DNA of 64,000 nucleotides from assembly GCF_018156225.1 (NCBI RefSeq), contig NZ_JAGTAR010000004.1:124001-188000 (forward strand), in the 5' to 3' direction. This document shows, piece after piece, positions 25,569-34,995 of the stretch; within the stretch, counting starts at the first letter, position 1; each line of letters begins with the position of its first letter. The notes below the pieces were generated by a model. That model was not told the origin of the DNA. It searched no databases and saw nothing but the letters and a program-made list of their open reading frames with translations. The DNA comes from Carboxylicivirga sediminis. GTDB taxonomy: Bacteria; Bacteroidota; Bacteroidia; Bacteroidales; Marinilabiliaceae. The position numbers and the translations under genes were made by a program.

Positions 25569-27845
25569 TTACATAAATGGATATCCTACACTAATGTAGG
25601 CTCTGGCTTTCCAATCGTCAAGATTGGTGCCAATGCCCAAAGTTATTGGGCCGATGAGGCTATTAATGGCGATACCACCACCAAAGCCAATAATATGCTC
25701 TTTAGGACCAAGGAAGAAGGATTGATCGGCAAATATATTATTGCCAAAATTAGGCGCATAAATACCATTTACAACAGCATGGGCATAAAGCACCTTAGTG
25801 ATGTTAAAGTTCAGTTTTATGCTGGCTAGTCCATAGTTTTCTGCAATCTTCTCACGGTAGTTTAATCCAACAAAAGCCGCATCTCCTGTACTGATGTTAT
25901 AGGCTGTACCGCCAATATTATGCATGTCGAAAAACGGCGCATTTGCCGAAAAAGCGGCTATTGATAGCCCGGTTTCTATGGTAGAATTTTTTGAGGTTGT
26001 GATGGCTTTTGTATAGCGAAGTGAACCTGCCAGGTAGTGTTCTTGAGGTACCTTTATGAATGGCTCGATGATGGCTTTGCTACTGGCTTCCCCATCATAA
26101 TATTCGTAGGTTTTAAAGTTGGCTTTACCGGCAAAGTGCAAATGATGTCCGTTAGTTGCAAAGAAACGTTTATTGAGGGTGTTACGATCAATGATGAATG
26201 AGCCGTAGATAAAACCATTACCAAAACGTTTCACTCCTTGATCGAAGATATCTGAAAGTCCGGTTTCCTGACTGACCTTTATTTCCTGCCAGTCAAGCTT
26301 GGCTGTTACGATGGTATTTGTTTTGTATGACAGGAAAATACCTGCTCCGGCTTGAGCTTTATAGAAATTTAGGGTACCGGCTGTTTTTAAATTTTGCTGG
26401 TAGATTGGCAGATAAGTGCGTTCAAAATATCCATCGCCAATAAACCCGGTAAATTGCTGTTCTCCCAGGTAGGCAATCATTTCGCCATGTGCCCTTGGCT
26501 TTTCCGAGATGTCGGTGGTTAGGGACAGGCGACTGTTTTTAAACAACAGGTTTCTGATTGTAAGGTTAGAAATAATACCTGCTTTTAACTCATTATCGTA
26601 ATGAATCGAAAACTTCGCCTGCGCCAGATTAGTTTCTTCTGTTTTGAATATCAGGGTATATGCTCCGTTGTTACTTTCTATATTGTAGGTGATTTGGTTG
26701 TAAAAGCGCGTGCCTATCAGTCGTCTAACACCTGTGTTTATATCCTCTACACTTACTGTATCACCTTCGTGGATGCCTAGTTTTGTGAAGAAAAAGTTTT
26801 GTGATACATGTTTCCGGTTGATAATCTTGATATCGGAAACAATTATTTGTTCGGGTGTATAATTTTGGGGGGATTGTAAAGTTATAGGATATCTGTTTAT
26901 TGAATCTCCTAATTGCTGCAGTTGTGCAATTTGCTCACGGGCCGCTTGTTCGCCTCTTTCAATAATAGCGGTGCCGTCAAAAAAGCTGGCCGATGTATAA
27001 GGGTGTAATTCGGGTGTGATAATATAATCAGTGGCATCAATGGACTCCTGAAGCACAATATTGCTACCTATCATAGCTGATGTCATCAGAATTTCGGTTA
27101 TGCTCTTGAGTTCATCGATTTTAGGCTTATCACTTGTGCCAACATTCACACCAATGATTATGTCGGCTCCCATCTCGCGGCAAAGTAAAACCGGGAAATT
27201 ATCTAATACACCACCATCAACCAGGTACATGCTGTCCTTTTCAACAGGGGTGAAAACCGAAGGAATGGCCATGCTGGCTCTCATTGCTTCTGACAGGTCT
27301 CCTTCTTTAAAAACATATGGCTTACCTTCAACCAGGTCAACCGCAACACAGCGAAACGGAATAGGGAGCGCATCAAATGAGTGACAATTTGATACATGCC
27401 AGGTTAGTTCAGAAAGCATTTCGGATATGCGATGACCTCGCACCATGCCTGCCGGCAGGCTAAGCCCTTTTTTAGTGATGTCAAAACTTAACTGAAAACG
27501 GTTGTAGTCAGCTTTCTCTTCAGGTACGACATCACTCAGAGGTATTTGATCACTCAGAACAACCGCCCAATCAATATTATTAACAATTGAATCTAATTCA
27601 GCAGCTGAGTATCCGGAAGCATACAAGCCTCCAATAATACTTCCCATGCTGGTGCCTGTTATATAATCAGGTTTGATGCCGGCTTCTTCCAACACTTTTA
27701 TGACACCAATATGTGCCAGCCCCTTGGCGCCACCACCACTGAGTACCAAGCCTATTTTCGGCCTTTGCTCCGGCGTTTGTGCATGCAATAGCTGATTAAT
27801 TGTACACACGAAGCTGATAACTAAACAAAGTATATACCTGTGCAT
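25569..27845 (-). CDS. Patatin-like phospholipase fused to outer-membrane beta-barrel
   Basis: 758 residues: signal peptide (about 1-22), patatin domain (about 28-310), a POTRA-like segment (about 320-395) and an Omp85/BamA-like 16-strand-type barrel to the C-terminus ending ARAYISVGYPFM. Catalytic dyad intact: glycine-rich SGGGAKGLAHIG, nucleophile GTSMGS and Asp in LVDGGVLDNFPV. The layout resembles type Vd secretion proteins such as PlpD, although Bacteroidota members may stay anchored. Expected to cleave phospholipid acyl chains outside or in the periplasm. Five-base spacing on both sides places it in an operon with the methyltransferase-like and TfoX-like genes. Confidence 0.92.
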   Translation of the reverse strand: MHRYILCLVISFVCTINQLLHAQTPEQRPKIGLVLSGGGAKGLAHIGVIKVLEEAGIKPDYITGTSMGSIIGGLYASGYSAAELDSIVNNIDWAVVLSDQIPLSDVVPEEKADYNRFQLSFDITKKGLSLPAGMVRGHRISEMLSELTWHVSNCHSFDALPIPFRCVAVDLVEGKPYVFKEGDLSEAMRASMAIPSVFTPVEKDSMYLVDGGVLDNFPVLLCREMGADIIIGVNVGTSDKPKIDELKSITEILMTSAMIGSNIVLQESIDATDYIITPELHPYTSASFFDGTAIIERGEQAAREQIAQLQQLGDSINRYPITLQSPQNYTPEQIIVSDIKIINRKHVSQNFFFTKLGIHEGDTVSVEDINTGVRRLIGTRFYNQITYNIESNNGAYTLIFKTEETNLAQAKFSIHYDNELKAGIISNLTIRNLLFKNSRLSLTTDISEKPRAHGEMIAYLGEQQFTGFIGDGYFERTYLPIYQQNLKTAGTLNFYKAQAGAGIFLSYKTNTIVTAKLDWQEIKVSQETGLSDIFDQGVKRFGNGFIYGSFIIDRNTLNKRFFATNGHHLHFAGKANFKTYEYYDGEASSKAIIEPFIKVPQEHYLAGSLRYTKAITTSKNSTIETGLSIAAFSANAPFFDMHNIGGTAYNISTGDAAFVGLNYREKIAENYGLASIKLNFNITKVLYAHAVVNGIYAPNFGNNIFADQSFFLGPKEHIIGFGGGIAINSLIGPITLGIGTNLDDWKARAYISVGYPFM

Positions 27846-27850
27846 GCTAC

Positions 27851-28591
27851 CTATCGTTTGTTTTTAATCATTACAACTGAACCATACATATCTGGTAATT
27901 GTATAAAGATCTCAGGAATGGTTTGTTCAAATTCATCAACTGCTTTTTTTACGCCTTCCCAATTGTGATTGTAGTCGTGGATAATGATGGTGCCCCCATC
28001 GCTAAGTTTTGGGTAAAAATATTGGAGTGCATCAATGGTGGACTGGTACAGATCGGCATCAATATGAACAAAGGCATAGTTAGTTTCTGTTATCCCCTCC
28101 GTAGTGTCAGGAAACAAGCCTTCTTTGATGATTAGGTTTGATGCATCGCCATCGATATATTTCAGAACTTCATCGGGTGTGGTGTTGTCAAATTTAACTG
28201 TTTGAGGACGCACTGTTCCATCGCAATCTTCTTTAATGACTTGCTTGGGCAGTCCGCTAAAACTATCGAACAGATAAAATTTCCGGTCTGGCAACATATG
28301 GTGAATCAAACGCGCTGTTTCGCCCTTGTATACGCCCAGTTCGGCAACTGCCCCTTTAATGTTTCTATCACTAATGCGTTTGAGTTGAAGCCATAGCGAA
28401 TAATAGCGTATTTTATCTTTGAAATTTCTTTCCTGGCTGGCAATTGGCTTTTTTAGCTGCTTGTGCTTTTGAGCATCGAGCCAGGCGAATGGCTTAAATA
28501 GTTTGTGTGTATAAAAGCTCCAGAAGTAGCTAAGAGCCATTAGTACAACAAGATTAATAAGAATCAGATTGAGGAATTGGATAAGTGTCAT
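27851..28591 (-). CDS. TylF/MycF-family methyltransferase with N-terminal membrane helix
   Basis: Class I SAM-dependent methyltransferase of the macrocin O-methyltransferase family. Start at the ATG giving MTLIQFLNLILINLVVL (246 residues); the longer GTG frame starts inside the -7 promoter element. One membrane helix (about 4-27) anchors it. Motif I-like AVAELGVYKGETARLIH, FLFDSF-type FYLFDSFSGLP, metal-binding FVHIDADLYQ and IIHDYNHNW are visible. Substrate unknown; sugar or lipid-linked sugar is the family norm. First gene of the operon with the patatin-barrel gene. Confidence 0.85.
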   Translation of the reverse strand: MTLIQFLNLILINLVVLMALSYFWSFYTHKLFKPFAWLDAQKHKQLKKPIASQERNFKDKIRYYSLWLQLKRISDRNIKGAVAELGVYKGETARLIHHMLPDRKFYLFDSFSGLPKQVIKEDCDGTVRPQTVKFDNTTPDEVLKYIDGDASNLIIKEGLFPDTTEGITETNYAFVHIDADLYQSTIDALQYFYPKLSDGGTIIIHDYNHNWEGVKKAVDEFEQTIPEIFIQLPDMYGSVVMIKNKR

Positions 28592-28614
28592 GCCTAATAT
28601 TGCTTGGTATAACA

Positions 28615-28622
28615 CAAATATA
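28615..28622 (-). promoter_or_regulatory. Bacteroidota -7 element of methyltransferase-patatin operon
   Basis: Minus-strand TATATTTG, exact TAnnTTTG, ending 23 bases before the chosen ATG. It decides the start, because the longer frame begins within it. Confidence 0.5.
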
Positions 28623-28762
28623 ATTCAAATATCAGGCAAAAAAGTGGAATTATCCCGAATTGGGAATATTGTCTATTGAACTGTCTTTTATTTGGCATTA
28701 AATCGGCTGATGCGGGGCTTGTTAATTTTATATTATTTTTAGTACTGAGAAATATAACAATC

Positions 28763-29725
28763 ATGAGATACTTTATTGCCATTTCTTTTCTACTTATTGT
28801 AGTGGCTTGTCAAAAGCCAGATAGACCAACCAAAGAATGGGCTATTGCCTTGCATGGTGGTGCTGGTAACATGGATAGCACGAAATTTAGCGCAGAAGAT
28901 ATTCAGCTTTATGAAGATGGCTTGCGTGCAGCATTAGATATTGGTAAGAAAGCGCTGGAGGATGGGCATTCTGCTATTGATGTGGTGGAGATGGTCGTGA
29001 AAAACCTTGAGGATAATCCGCTTTTTAATGCTGGTAAAGGAGCTGTTTTTACCAATGATGGGCGTAACGAGCTGGATGCGGCGATTATGGATGGGCGAGA
29101 CTTAAATGCCGGAGCTGTGGCGGGTGTGGGTGATGTGCGTAACCCAATTAGTGCTGCACGATTGGTGATGGAGCAATCGCCACATGTGCTGTTGATTGGT
29201 AAAGGCGCTTCCCTTTTTGCGTCAGAACACGGTGTAGAGATGGTGGATAGCAGTTATTTTTACACCGAAAAACGATGGCAGCTACTGCAACGTTCGCTTC
29301 AAAAGGCAGGTAAAAACGGAACCGTTGGCTGCGTTGTACTCGACAGAAATGGCGATCTTGCAGCAGCCACTTCAACTGGCGGCATGAACAATAAACGATA
29401 TGGACGAGTGGGGGATGTGCCAGTTATTGGAGCCGGAACTTATGCCAACAACAATACCTGTGCTGTTTCAGCCACAGGTCATGGAGAGTTCTTTATCCGT
29501 TACACGGTGGCTCACGATATTTCTGCTCTAATTGAATACAAAGGATTAGCTTTAGATGAAGCTGCCAAAACTGTAGTTAATGGTAAACTGACAAATAAGG
29601 CCGGCAATGGTGGAATCATCGCCGTAGATAAATATGGAAATATTACCCTGGAAATGAACTCAACCGGTATGTTCAGGGGCTGGGCTGATGCTTCAGGTAA
29701 CGAGGGAGTTGCTATCTTTAAATAA
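28763..29725 (+). CDS. Isoaspartyl peptidase/L-asparaginase, lipoprotein
   Basis: N-terminal nucleophile hydrolase of the plant-type asparaginase family, hydrolysing isoaspartyl dipeptides and asparagine. Start at MRYFIAISFLLIVVACQK, giving a lipobox at Cys16 and 320 residues; the longer frame lacks a signal. ALHGGAGN is the glycine-rich start of the alpha subunit. The autocleavage site is GTVGCVV, with Thr as the nucleophile of the beta subunit, followed by ATSTGGMNNKRYGRVGDVP. Lipidation puts it in the periplasm, unlike E. coli IaaA. Confidence 0.92.
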   Translation: MRYFIAISFLLIVVACQKPDRPTKEWAIALHGGAGNMDSTKFSAEDIQLYEDGLRAALDIGKKALEDGHSAIDVVEMVVKNLEDNPLFNAGKGAVFTNDGRNELDAAIMDGRDLNAGAVAGVGDVRNPISAARLVMEQSPHVLLIGKGASLFASEHGVEMVDSSYFYTEKRWQLLQRSLQKAGKNGTVGCVVLDRNGDLAAATSTGGMNNKRYGRVGDVPVIGAGTYANNNTCAVSATGHGEFFIRYTVAHDISALIEYKGLALDEAAKTVVNGKLTNKAGNGGIIAVDKYGNITLEMNSTGMFRGWADASGNEGVAIFK

Positions 29726-29741
29726 GCTGCTACAAGAAAAA

Positions 29742-29784
29742 ATAAGCCATAAGGTCTTGCTCATGCATTAACCTTATGGCTTAT
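29742..29784. terminator. Bidirectional hairpin terminator
   Basis: Perfect 14-base stem ATAAGCCATAAGGT / ACCTTATGGCTTAT, preceded by an A-run, between the convergent asparaginase and lysA genes. Confidence 0.75.
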
Positions 29785-29802
29785 CTAATTATTTAAGTGT
29801 GG

Positions 29803-30957
29803 CTAAAGTTCATCTGAATAATAGGCAATGGGTAGTTCTCGCAAATTGTATCGGTTAGCCATTATTTCGCCATAGGCACCGGTTGAGCGGATAGCAATCA
29901 GGTCGCCTCTGCTGGTATGTGGCAGGTCAACCGCTTTACCAAAGCAATCGCTTGATTCGCAGATGGGCCCAACTACATCGTATTTTTCTTCCTCTTTATC
30001 AGAACTCAGGTTTTCGATTTTATGATAGGCCTGATATAGTGCCGGACGAATTAAATCGCTCATGCCTGCGTCAACAATAGCAAATTTGGTATTAACACCA
30101 TTTTTTACATAGAGCACTTTTGTTAGCAATGCCCCACATTGTGCTACAACTGAACGGCCTAATTCAAAATGCAACTCCTGGTCTGGTTGTAGTTCCAGAA
30201 ACTCATCAAATAATTTGAAAAAGCTCTTGAAGTCTGGAATCGATTTACTGTCTGGCTGTTCATAATCAATACCAAGTCCGCCGCCAACATTAACCACCTT
30301 GGGGCAAATATGACGGCTAATAAACCATTTTTGCAGCTCATTTACCCGAATGCAAAGGTCTTTGAATGAGAGCAGATCCGTTATCTGTGATCCAATATGA
30401 AAATGGATGCCTTCAAGTTCAACGTTCTTCAGGCTGTTCAACACATAAACCACATTGTCCAGATCCCATTGGTTAATGCCAAATTTGTTCTCTTCCAATC
30501 CGGTGGTAATGTAATGATGGGTGTTGGCATTTACATTTGGATTAATGCGCAATGCCACTTTTGCTATTTTGCCTTTTAAGCCAGCCAGCTCATCAATAAT
30601 TTCCAGTTCAGGAATCGATTCAACATTAAAGCAGGCAATGTCATTGTCCAGTCCAAGGTTGATTTCCCAGTCAGCCTTTCCAACGCCGGCAAACACTATG
30701 CCACTGGCATTAAAGCCGGTTTCTATGGCTTTCTTAACTTCGTTGCCACTTACGCAATCTGCACCAAAACCAGCATCACAAATGGTTTTTAAGATGCGAT
30801 CGTTGGCATTAGCTTTAACGGCATAATGTACTTTAAATCCGTACTGGCCAGCTTCTTGCTGAATGGTTGATAAAGTGGAGTTCAATATCTCCATGTCGTA
30901 ATAGTAGAATGGAGTTTGAATCTGTTCTAATGCTCCAACAGGGAAATTAAATTTCAT
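29803..30957 (-). CDS. lysA: Diaminopimelate decarboxylase
   Basis: PLP enzyme converting meso-diaminopimelate to lysine. Start at MKFNFPVGALEQIQTPFYYY (384 residues); the longer frame overlaps lysC further. PLP lysine in VHYAVKANAN, HFHIGSQI, glycine loop VNVGGGLGIDY, and the active-site GPICESSDCFG are present. It begins 11 bases inside the end of lysC, so translation is probably coupled. Somewhat shorter than the 415-residue E. coli enzyme, as in many Bacteroidota. Confidence 0.95.
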   Translation of the reverse strand: MKFNFPVGALEQIQTPFYYYDMEILNSTLSTIQQEAGQYGFKVHYAVKANANDRILKTICDAGFGADCVSGNEVKKAIETGFNASGIVFAGVGKADWEINLGLDNDIACFNVESIPELEIIDELAGLKGKIAKVALRINPNVNANTHHYITTGLEENKFGINQWDLDNVVYVLNSLKNVELEGIHFHIGSQITDLLSFKDLCIRVNELQKWFISRHICPKVVNVGGGLGIDYEQPDSKSIPDFKSFFKLFDEFLELQPDQELHFELGRSVVAQCGALLTKVLYVKNGVNTKFAIVDAGMSDLIRPALYQAYHKIENLSSDKEEEKYDVVGPICESSDCFGKAVDLPHTSRGDLIAIRSTGAYGEIMANRYNLRELPIAYYSDEL

Positions 30958-32278
30958 TGGTTTCCTGGTTAAACAGTTTATCACTCAATAGATTTAAAGC
31001 CTTCTTTTTGTCTTTGGCACTAATTAATAACGACAGGTTGTAATTACTGCCACCGTAAGATATCATTCTGATAGGAATGTCTTTCACAGCGTCAAAAATA
31101 GTATTGGCATAGCCTTTATTGTCGGCCACCAGGTCACCTACCACACACACTATCACCTGATCGTTATCTACTTCAACCGTACCGTATTTTTTCAGGTCAT
31201 TTACAATTTCATCAAGGTGCTTATTGTCATCGATTGTTACCGATACGCCTACCTCCGATGTGGTAATCATATCGATTGGTGTTTTATAGCTTTCGAATAT
31301 TTCAAATACCTTTCGCAGAAAACCATAGGCCAGTAACATGCGTCCCGACTTGATTTTGATAGCGGTAATACCATCCTTTGCTGCAACAGCCGCCATGCGC
31401 TCTTTGCGCTGGTTGGATGAAATCAGTGTACCTTCTGCATTGGGCTCCATGGTATTCAGCAAGCGTACTGGTATGTTTGCAAGTTTTGCTGGTAATACGC
31501 TCGTTGGGTGAAGTATTTTAGCCCCGAAATAGGCCAGCTCAGCTGCCTCGTCAAATGATAGTTCCGAAATACTTTTGGTATTCTCCACATAGCGTGGATC
31601 ATTGTTGTGCATGCCATCAATGTCGGTCCATATTTGTATTTCTTCAGCTTCAATTGCTACGCCAATAAGTGATGCTGAGTAATCACTGCCACCACGTTGC
31701 AGGTTATCAATTTCGCCAAAAGCATTGCGGCAGATATAACCTTGCGTAATGTAAACCGCTTGTTCTTCCTGTTCCTTCAGTATTTTATTAATGTTTTCCT
31801 TGATGTATGCTCCATCCGGTTCATTGTTTTTATCAATGCGCATATAATCCAGTGCCGGAAGCAGGGCTGATTGCTTGCCTTTTTCCTGTAAATGAAAGTG
31901 AAATAGTGCAGTTGAAATTAATTCGCCTTGCGCTAAAATGGCTTTTTCCTCAAATACCGTGAACATGTCGATGGTAAATGATTTAATAAACTCAAAATGA
32001 GATTTAATTAGATCACGACCTCTAGATTTAAATGCTTCACTTATGAATAATTCATCAACCACCTGCTCGTATTTAGTTTCAAGTGTATTGATTACTTCAT
32101 TAGCTCCGTCGTGGTTTTTCTGGTATAAGTAATTGGCAATTTCAACCAGGCTATTGGTTGTGCCTGCCATTGCTGATAATACCACAATCTTTTGATGTTT
32201 ATCATCTATCAGGTCTGCGACTTCTTTCATTCGTTGAGCCGAACCAACCGATGTTCCTCCAAACTTAAGTACTCTCAT
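30947..32278 (-). CDS. lysC: Aspartate kinase (monofunctional)
   Basis: Phosphorylates aspartate, first step to lysine, diaminopimelate, threonine and methionine. 443 residues: kinase MRVLKFGGTSVGSAQRMKEV, GGSDYSASLIG and WTDIDGMHNNDPR, then two ACT domains (about 300-443; ITTSEVGVSVTI and VVGDLVADNKGYANTIF) for feedback control. No homoserine dehydrogenase fusion. Overlaps lysA; a TAATTTTG -7 element lies at 32316-32323 on the minus strand. Confidence 0.95.
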   Translation of the reverse strand: MRVLKFGGTSVGSAQRMKEVADLIDDKHQKIVVLSAMAGTTNSLVEIANYLYQKNHDGANEVINTLETKYEQVVDELFISEAFKSRGRDLIKSHFEFIKSFTIDMFTVFEEKAILAQGELISTALFHFHLQEKGKQSALLPALDYMRIDKNNEPDGAYIKENINKILKEQEEQAVYITQGYICRNAFGEIDNLQRGGSDYSASLIGVAIEAEEIQIWTDIDGMHNNDPRYVENTKSISELSFDEAAELAYFGAKILHPTSVLPAKLANIPVRLLNTMEPNAEGTLISSNQRKERMAAVAAKDGITAIKIKSGRMLLAYGFLRKVFEIFESYKTPIDMITTSEVGVSVTIDDNKHLDEIVNDLKKYGTVEVDNDQVIVCVVGDLVADNKGYANTIFDAVKDIPIRMISYGGSNYNLSLLISAKDKKKALNLLSDKLFNQETNEI

Positions 32279-32315
32279 TTTGTAATACTATAATATCTAC
32301 AATAACTTAATGATG

Positions 32316-32323
32316 CAAAATTA
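32316..32323 (-). promoter_or_regulatory. Bacteroidota -7 element of lysC-lysA
   Basis: Minus-strand TAATTTTG matches TAnnTTTG, about 38 bases before the lysC ATG. No -33 match. Confidence 0.4.
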
Positions 32324-32556
32324 TAAGAATTATCAGCACTAATGCTCACTATTTGATAGAAATAGACCGTGCTGAATTTTGATTATTAACAAATAAATAG
32401 CGCCAGAAAGAAAAACAACTAAAAATAACAAAAAGTTAAAAAAATAACAACAAATTTTATTTTCATGAGTTTTGTGAATAATTTGTATATTTTACACAAA
32501 ATGTGAGTTTTTCTTTCGTTAAAATGCCACTACCTTTGTTGAAAATTATTGACGCC

Positions 32557-33153
32557 ATGCGAATTCAATCAGCTCAATTTTATACAAGTAGTTCTAAGGC
32601 CAACCAGTGTCCCAAAGAGGATAGGCCTGAATATGCTTTTATTGGCCGCTCCAATGTGGGGAAGTCTTCATTAATCAATAAGCTATGCGACCGAAAATCG
32701 TTGGCTAAAACATCTTCTACGCCTGGTAAAACCCAGCTGATTAATCATTTTGACATTGATGGCAAATGGTACTTGGTGGATTTGCCAGGATTTGGTTATG
32801 CCAAAGTTTCGAAAACGCTACGTTCTACCTTTGGTGCGCTTATTACCGATTATATCTCGAGCCGAAAGAATCTGATGTGCCTGTTTGTGCTTATCGATTC
32901 GCGAATTCCTATGCAGGATATTGATCTGGTATTTATGAATTCAATGATTGAAAACGGCGTACCCATTGCGCTTGTGTTTACAAAAACAGATAAACTTAAC
33001 AAGACCCAATTCAGCACTAACATGAAAAAGTACGAAGAAAAGTTACTGGAATATTGGGAAGAATTACCACCGGTTTTTTATACCTCATCAAAGAACGGAC
33101 TTGGCTCAGAAGAGTTATTGACTTTTATTGATGATTTGAATAGTAAGTGGTAA
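32557..33153 (+). CDS. engB: Ribosome biogenesis GTPase YihA/EngB
   Basis: Essential GTPase for large-subunit assembly. Start at MRIQSAQFYTSS (198 residues); the upstream part of the frame has no family character. G1 GRSNVGKSS, G2 Thr in TSSTPGKTQL, G3 DLPGFGYAK and G4 TKTDK are all present. Alone between lysC (divergent) and prs. Confidence 0.95.
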   Translation: MRIQSAQFYTSSSKANQCPKEDRPEYAFIGRSNVGKSSLINKLCDRKSLAKTSSTPGKTQLINHFDIDGKWYLVDLPGFGYAKVSKTLRSTFGALITDYISSRKNLMCLFVLIDSRIPMQDIDLVFMNSMIENGVPIALVFTKTDKLNKTQFSTNMKKYEEKLLEYWEELPPVFYTSSKNGLGSEELLTFIDDLNSKW

Positions 33154-33240
33154 GTAATTGCTAATGAATAGGATGTTCTAAAATCTCAACAATTATACTT
33201 TTTTATGATGTTTGTTCATGTTAAGAAAATATGAATTGCT

Positions 33241-33248
33241 TACCTTTG
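33241..33248 (+). promoter_or_regulatory. Bacteroidota -7 element of prs
   Basis: TACCTTTG followed by CA, an exact TAnnTTTG match 45 bases before the prs ATG. A TTTG lies upstream, but 26 bases away instead of about 20. Confidence 0.45.
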
Positions 33249-33293
33249 CACCCACAAAGCAACATTGAAATAATCTGATAAACATCAATTTAA

Positions 33294-34232
33294 ATGCCAC
33301 CGAAAGCTCCTATTAAGATATTTGCGGGAACTAGTACCAAGTATCTTGCTGAAAAAATTAGTCTTTGTTCCGGCAGAGAACTGGGTAGTGTTAACTGCTT
33401 GCGATTCAGCGATGGTGAATTTACAACTATGTACGAAGAGACCGTTCGCGGTTCTCACCTGTTCTTAGTTCAGTCTACTTTTCCTCCTTCAGATAACCTG
33501 ATGGAGTTATTAATGATGATTGACGCAGCCAAGCGCGCTTCGGCTTATAAGATTGTAGCCGTAATGCCTTACTTTGGTTTTGCACGTCAGGATAGAAAAG
33601 ACCAGCCACGTGTGGCTATTGGTGCCAAGTTAGTTGCCGATATGCTACAGGCAGCAGGAGTCGATCGTGTAATTACAATGGACTTGCATGCCGATCAGAT
33701 TCAGGGATTCTTTAATATCCCCGTTGATCATCTGTATGCATCATCGATTTTTGTACCGCACATTAAGCACATGAACCTTGAGAATTTGGTAATTGCTTCA
33801 CCAGATGTGGGTGGTACAAAACGTGCAAATACCTACGCCAAGTTTTTGGAGACACCAATGGTTATTTGCCATAAGCAGCGCTCCAAAGCGAATGTTGTGG
33901 ATGAGATGCGTATTATTGGTGATGTGACTGATAAGAATGTGATTATTGTGGATGATATGGTGGATACCGCTGGTACTTTGACTAAAGCTGCTGATATGAT
34001 GTTGGAAGCTGGAGCCAGAAGTGTACGCGCATTTACTACACATGCTGTATTGTCAGGTCCGGCTTATGAGCGTATCGAAAATTCAGGTTTGGCTGAGTTG
34101 TACGTTACCGATTCAATTCCGTTAAAACAGAAATGTGATAAGATTAAAGTGTTGTCGGTAGCACAGCTTTTTGCCGACACCATTGAAAAAGTATATAATT
34201 ATCAGTCGATAAGCAATCAATTTTTGATCTAA
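33294..34232 (+). CDS. prs: Ribose-phosphate pyrophosphokinase
   Basis: Makes PRPP from ribose 5-phosphate and ATP, for nucleotides, His, Trp and NAD. 312 residues, normal. RFSDGEFTTMYEETVRG and PYFGFARQDRKDQPR line the ATP site, TMDLHADQIQGFF is the cation/ribose loop, and IVDDMVDTAGTLTKA is the PRPP-binding motif. Followed by rplY after 94 bases. Confidence 0.97.
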   Translation: MPPKAPIKIFAGTSTKYLAEKISLCSGRELGSVNCLRFSDGEFTTMYEETVRGSHLFLVQSTFPPSDNLMELLMMIDAAKRASAYKIVAVMPYFGFARQDRKDQPRVAIGAKLVADMLQAAGVDRVITMDLHADQIQGFFNIPVDHLYASSIFVPHIKHMNLENLVIASPDVGGTKRANTYAKFLETPMVICHKQRSKANVVDEMRIIGDVTDKNVIIVDDMVDTAGTLTKAADMMLEAGARSVRAFTTHAVLSGPAYERIENSGLAELYVTDSIPLKQKCDKIKVLSVAQLFADTIEKVYNYQSISNQFLI

Positions 34233-34237
34233 AGTAT

Positions 34238-34245
34238 TATCTTTG
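34238..34245 (+). promoter_or_regulatory. Bacteroidota -7 element of rplY
   Basis: TATCTTTG then CA, exact TAnnTTTG, about 80 bases before the rplY ATG. The leader contains a weak TGTGA/TCACA inverted repeat (34266-34288). Confidence 0.4.
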
Positions 34246-34326
34246 CAGCCGCTTTAGAGCAAGCGTGTGATGGGAAATTTAGCCTCACATGGTTATAATT
34301 TTGAGTAGCACTTAAAAAAAAGAATT

Positions 34327-34905
34327 ATGCAAACAATTGAAATTAAAGGTACTGTACGTACTGAGTTAGGTAAAAAGTCAACCAAAGCATTACGTGCTGA
34401 AGGTAAAGTACCTTGTGTGATTTACGGTGGTGAGCAGAATGTTCACTTTACAGCTCCTGAAGCTGAGTTCCGTAAAGTAATTTACACACCAAATGTTTAC
34501 ATCATTAATGTAAACGTTGATGGAACAGTTTATCCTACTATTCTTCAGGATACGCAATTCCACCCTGTTAAAGAACAAATGTTACACGCTGACTTCCTTT
34601 TGGTAAAAGAAGATAAGCCAGTTGTAATTGAGATTCCAGTGAAGTTAGAAGGTTTTGCAGAAGGTGTTAAGGCCGGTGGTAAACTTCAGCTTGAAAAACG
34701 TAAACTGAAAGTTAAAGCTCTTGCAAAAGACTTACCTGATACATTAAACATCAACATTGATAGCCTTGGTTTAGGCAAAACAATGCAGGTTGGTCAGTTA
34801 AACTTCGATAACCTTGAGTTATTGAATGCAAAGAATGCTGTTGTAGTTGCTGTACGTCTGACTCGTGCTGCTCGTGCTGCTGCTCAGCAAGCTGCTGCGA
34901 AATAA
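34327..34905 (+). CDS. rplY: 50S ribosomal protein L25 (CTC/TL5 long form)
   Basis: Binds 5S rRNA in the large subunit. 192 residues, so the two-domain TL5/CTC form: N-terminal 5S-binding domain to about 92 (TVRTELGKKSTKALRAEGKVPCVIYGG) and C-terminal beta domain (VEIPVKLEGFAEGVKAGGKLQ). Ends in an Ala-rich tail (RAARAAAQQAAAK). Bacteroidota starts of this type normally lack a Shine-Dalgarno sequence, as here; the AAAAAAAAGAATT before the ATG is A-rich. Confidence 0.97.
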   Translation: MQTIEIKGTVRTELGKKSTKALRAEGKVPCVIYGGEQNVHFTAPEAEFRKVIYTPNVYIINVNVDGTVYPTILQDTQFHPVKEQMLHADFLLVKEDKPVVIEIPVKLEGFAEGVKAGGKLQLEKRKLKVKALAKDLPDTLNINIDSLGLGKTMQVGQLNFDNLELLNAKNAVVVAVRLTRAARAAAQQAAAK

Positions 34906-34925
34906 CAGTAATATATTATATAAGG

Positions 34926-34957
34926 AACCTCCATATTTACGTATGGAGGTTTTTTTA
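34926..34957 (+). terminator. Rho-independent terminator of rplY
   Basis: Stem AACCTCCATA / TATGGAGGTT, six-base loop, then a run of T. Confidence 0.9.
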
Positions 34958-34995
34958 TATTTTAGCCAAATTGTCGGGCATTAGAATACCAAACT

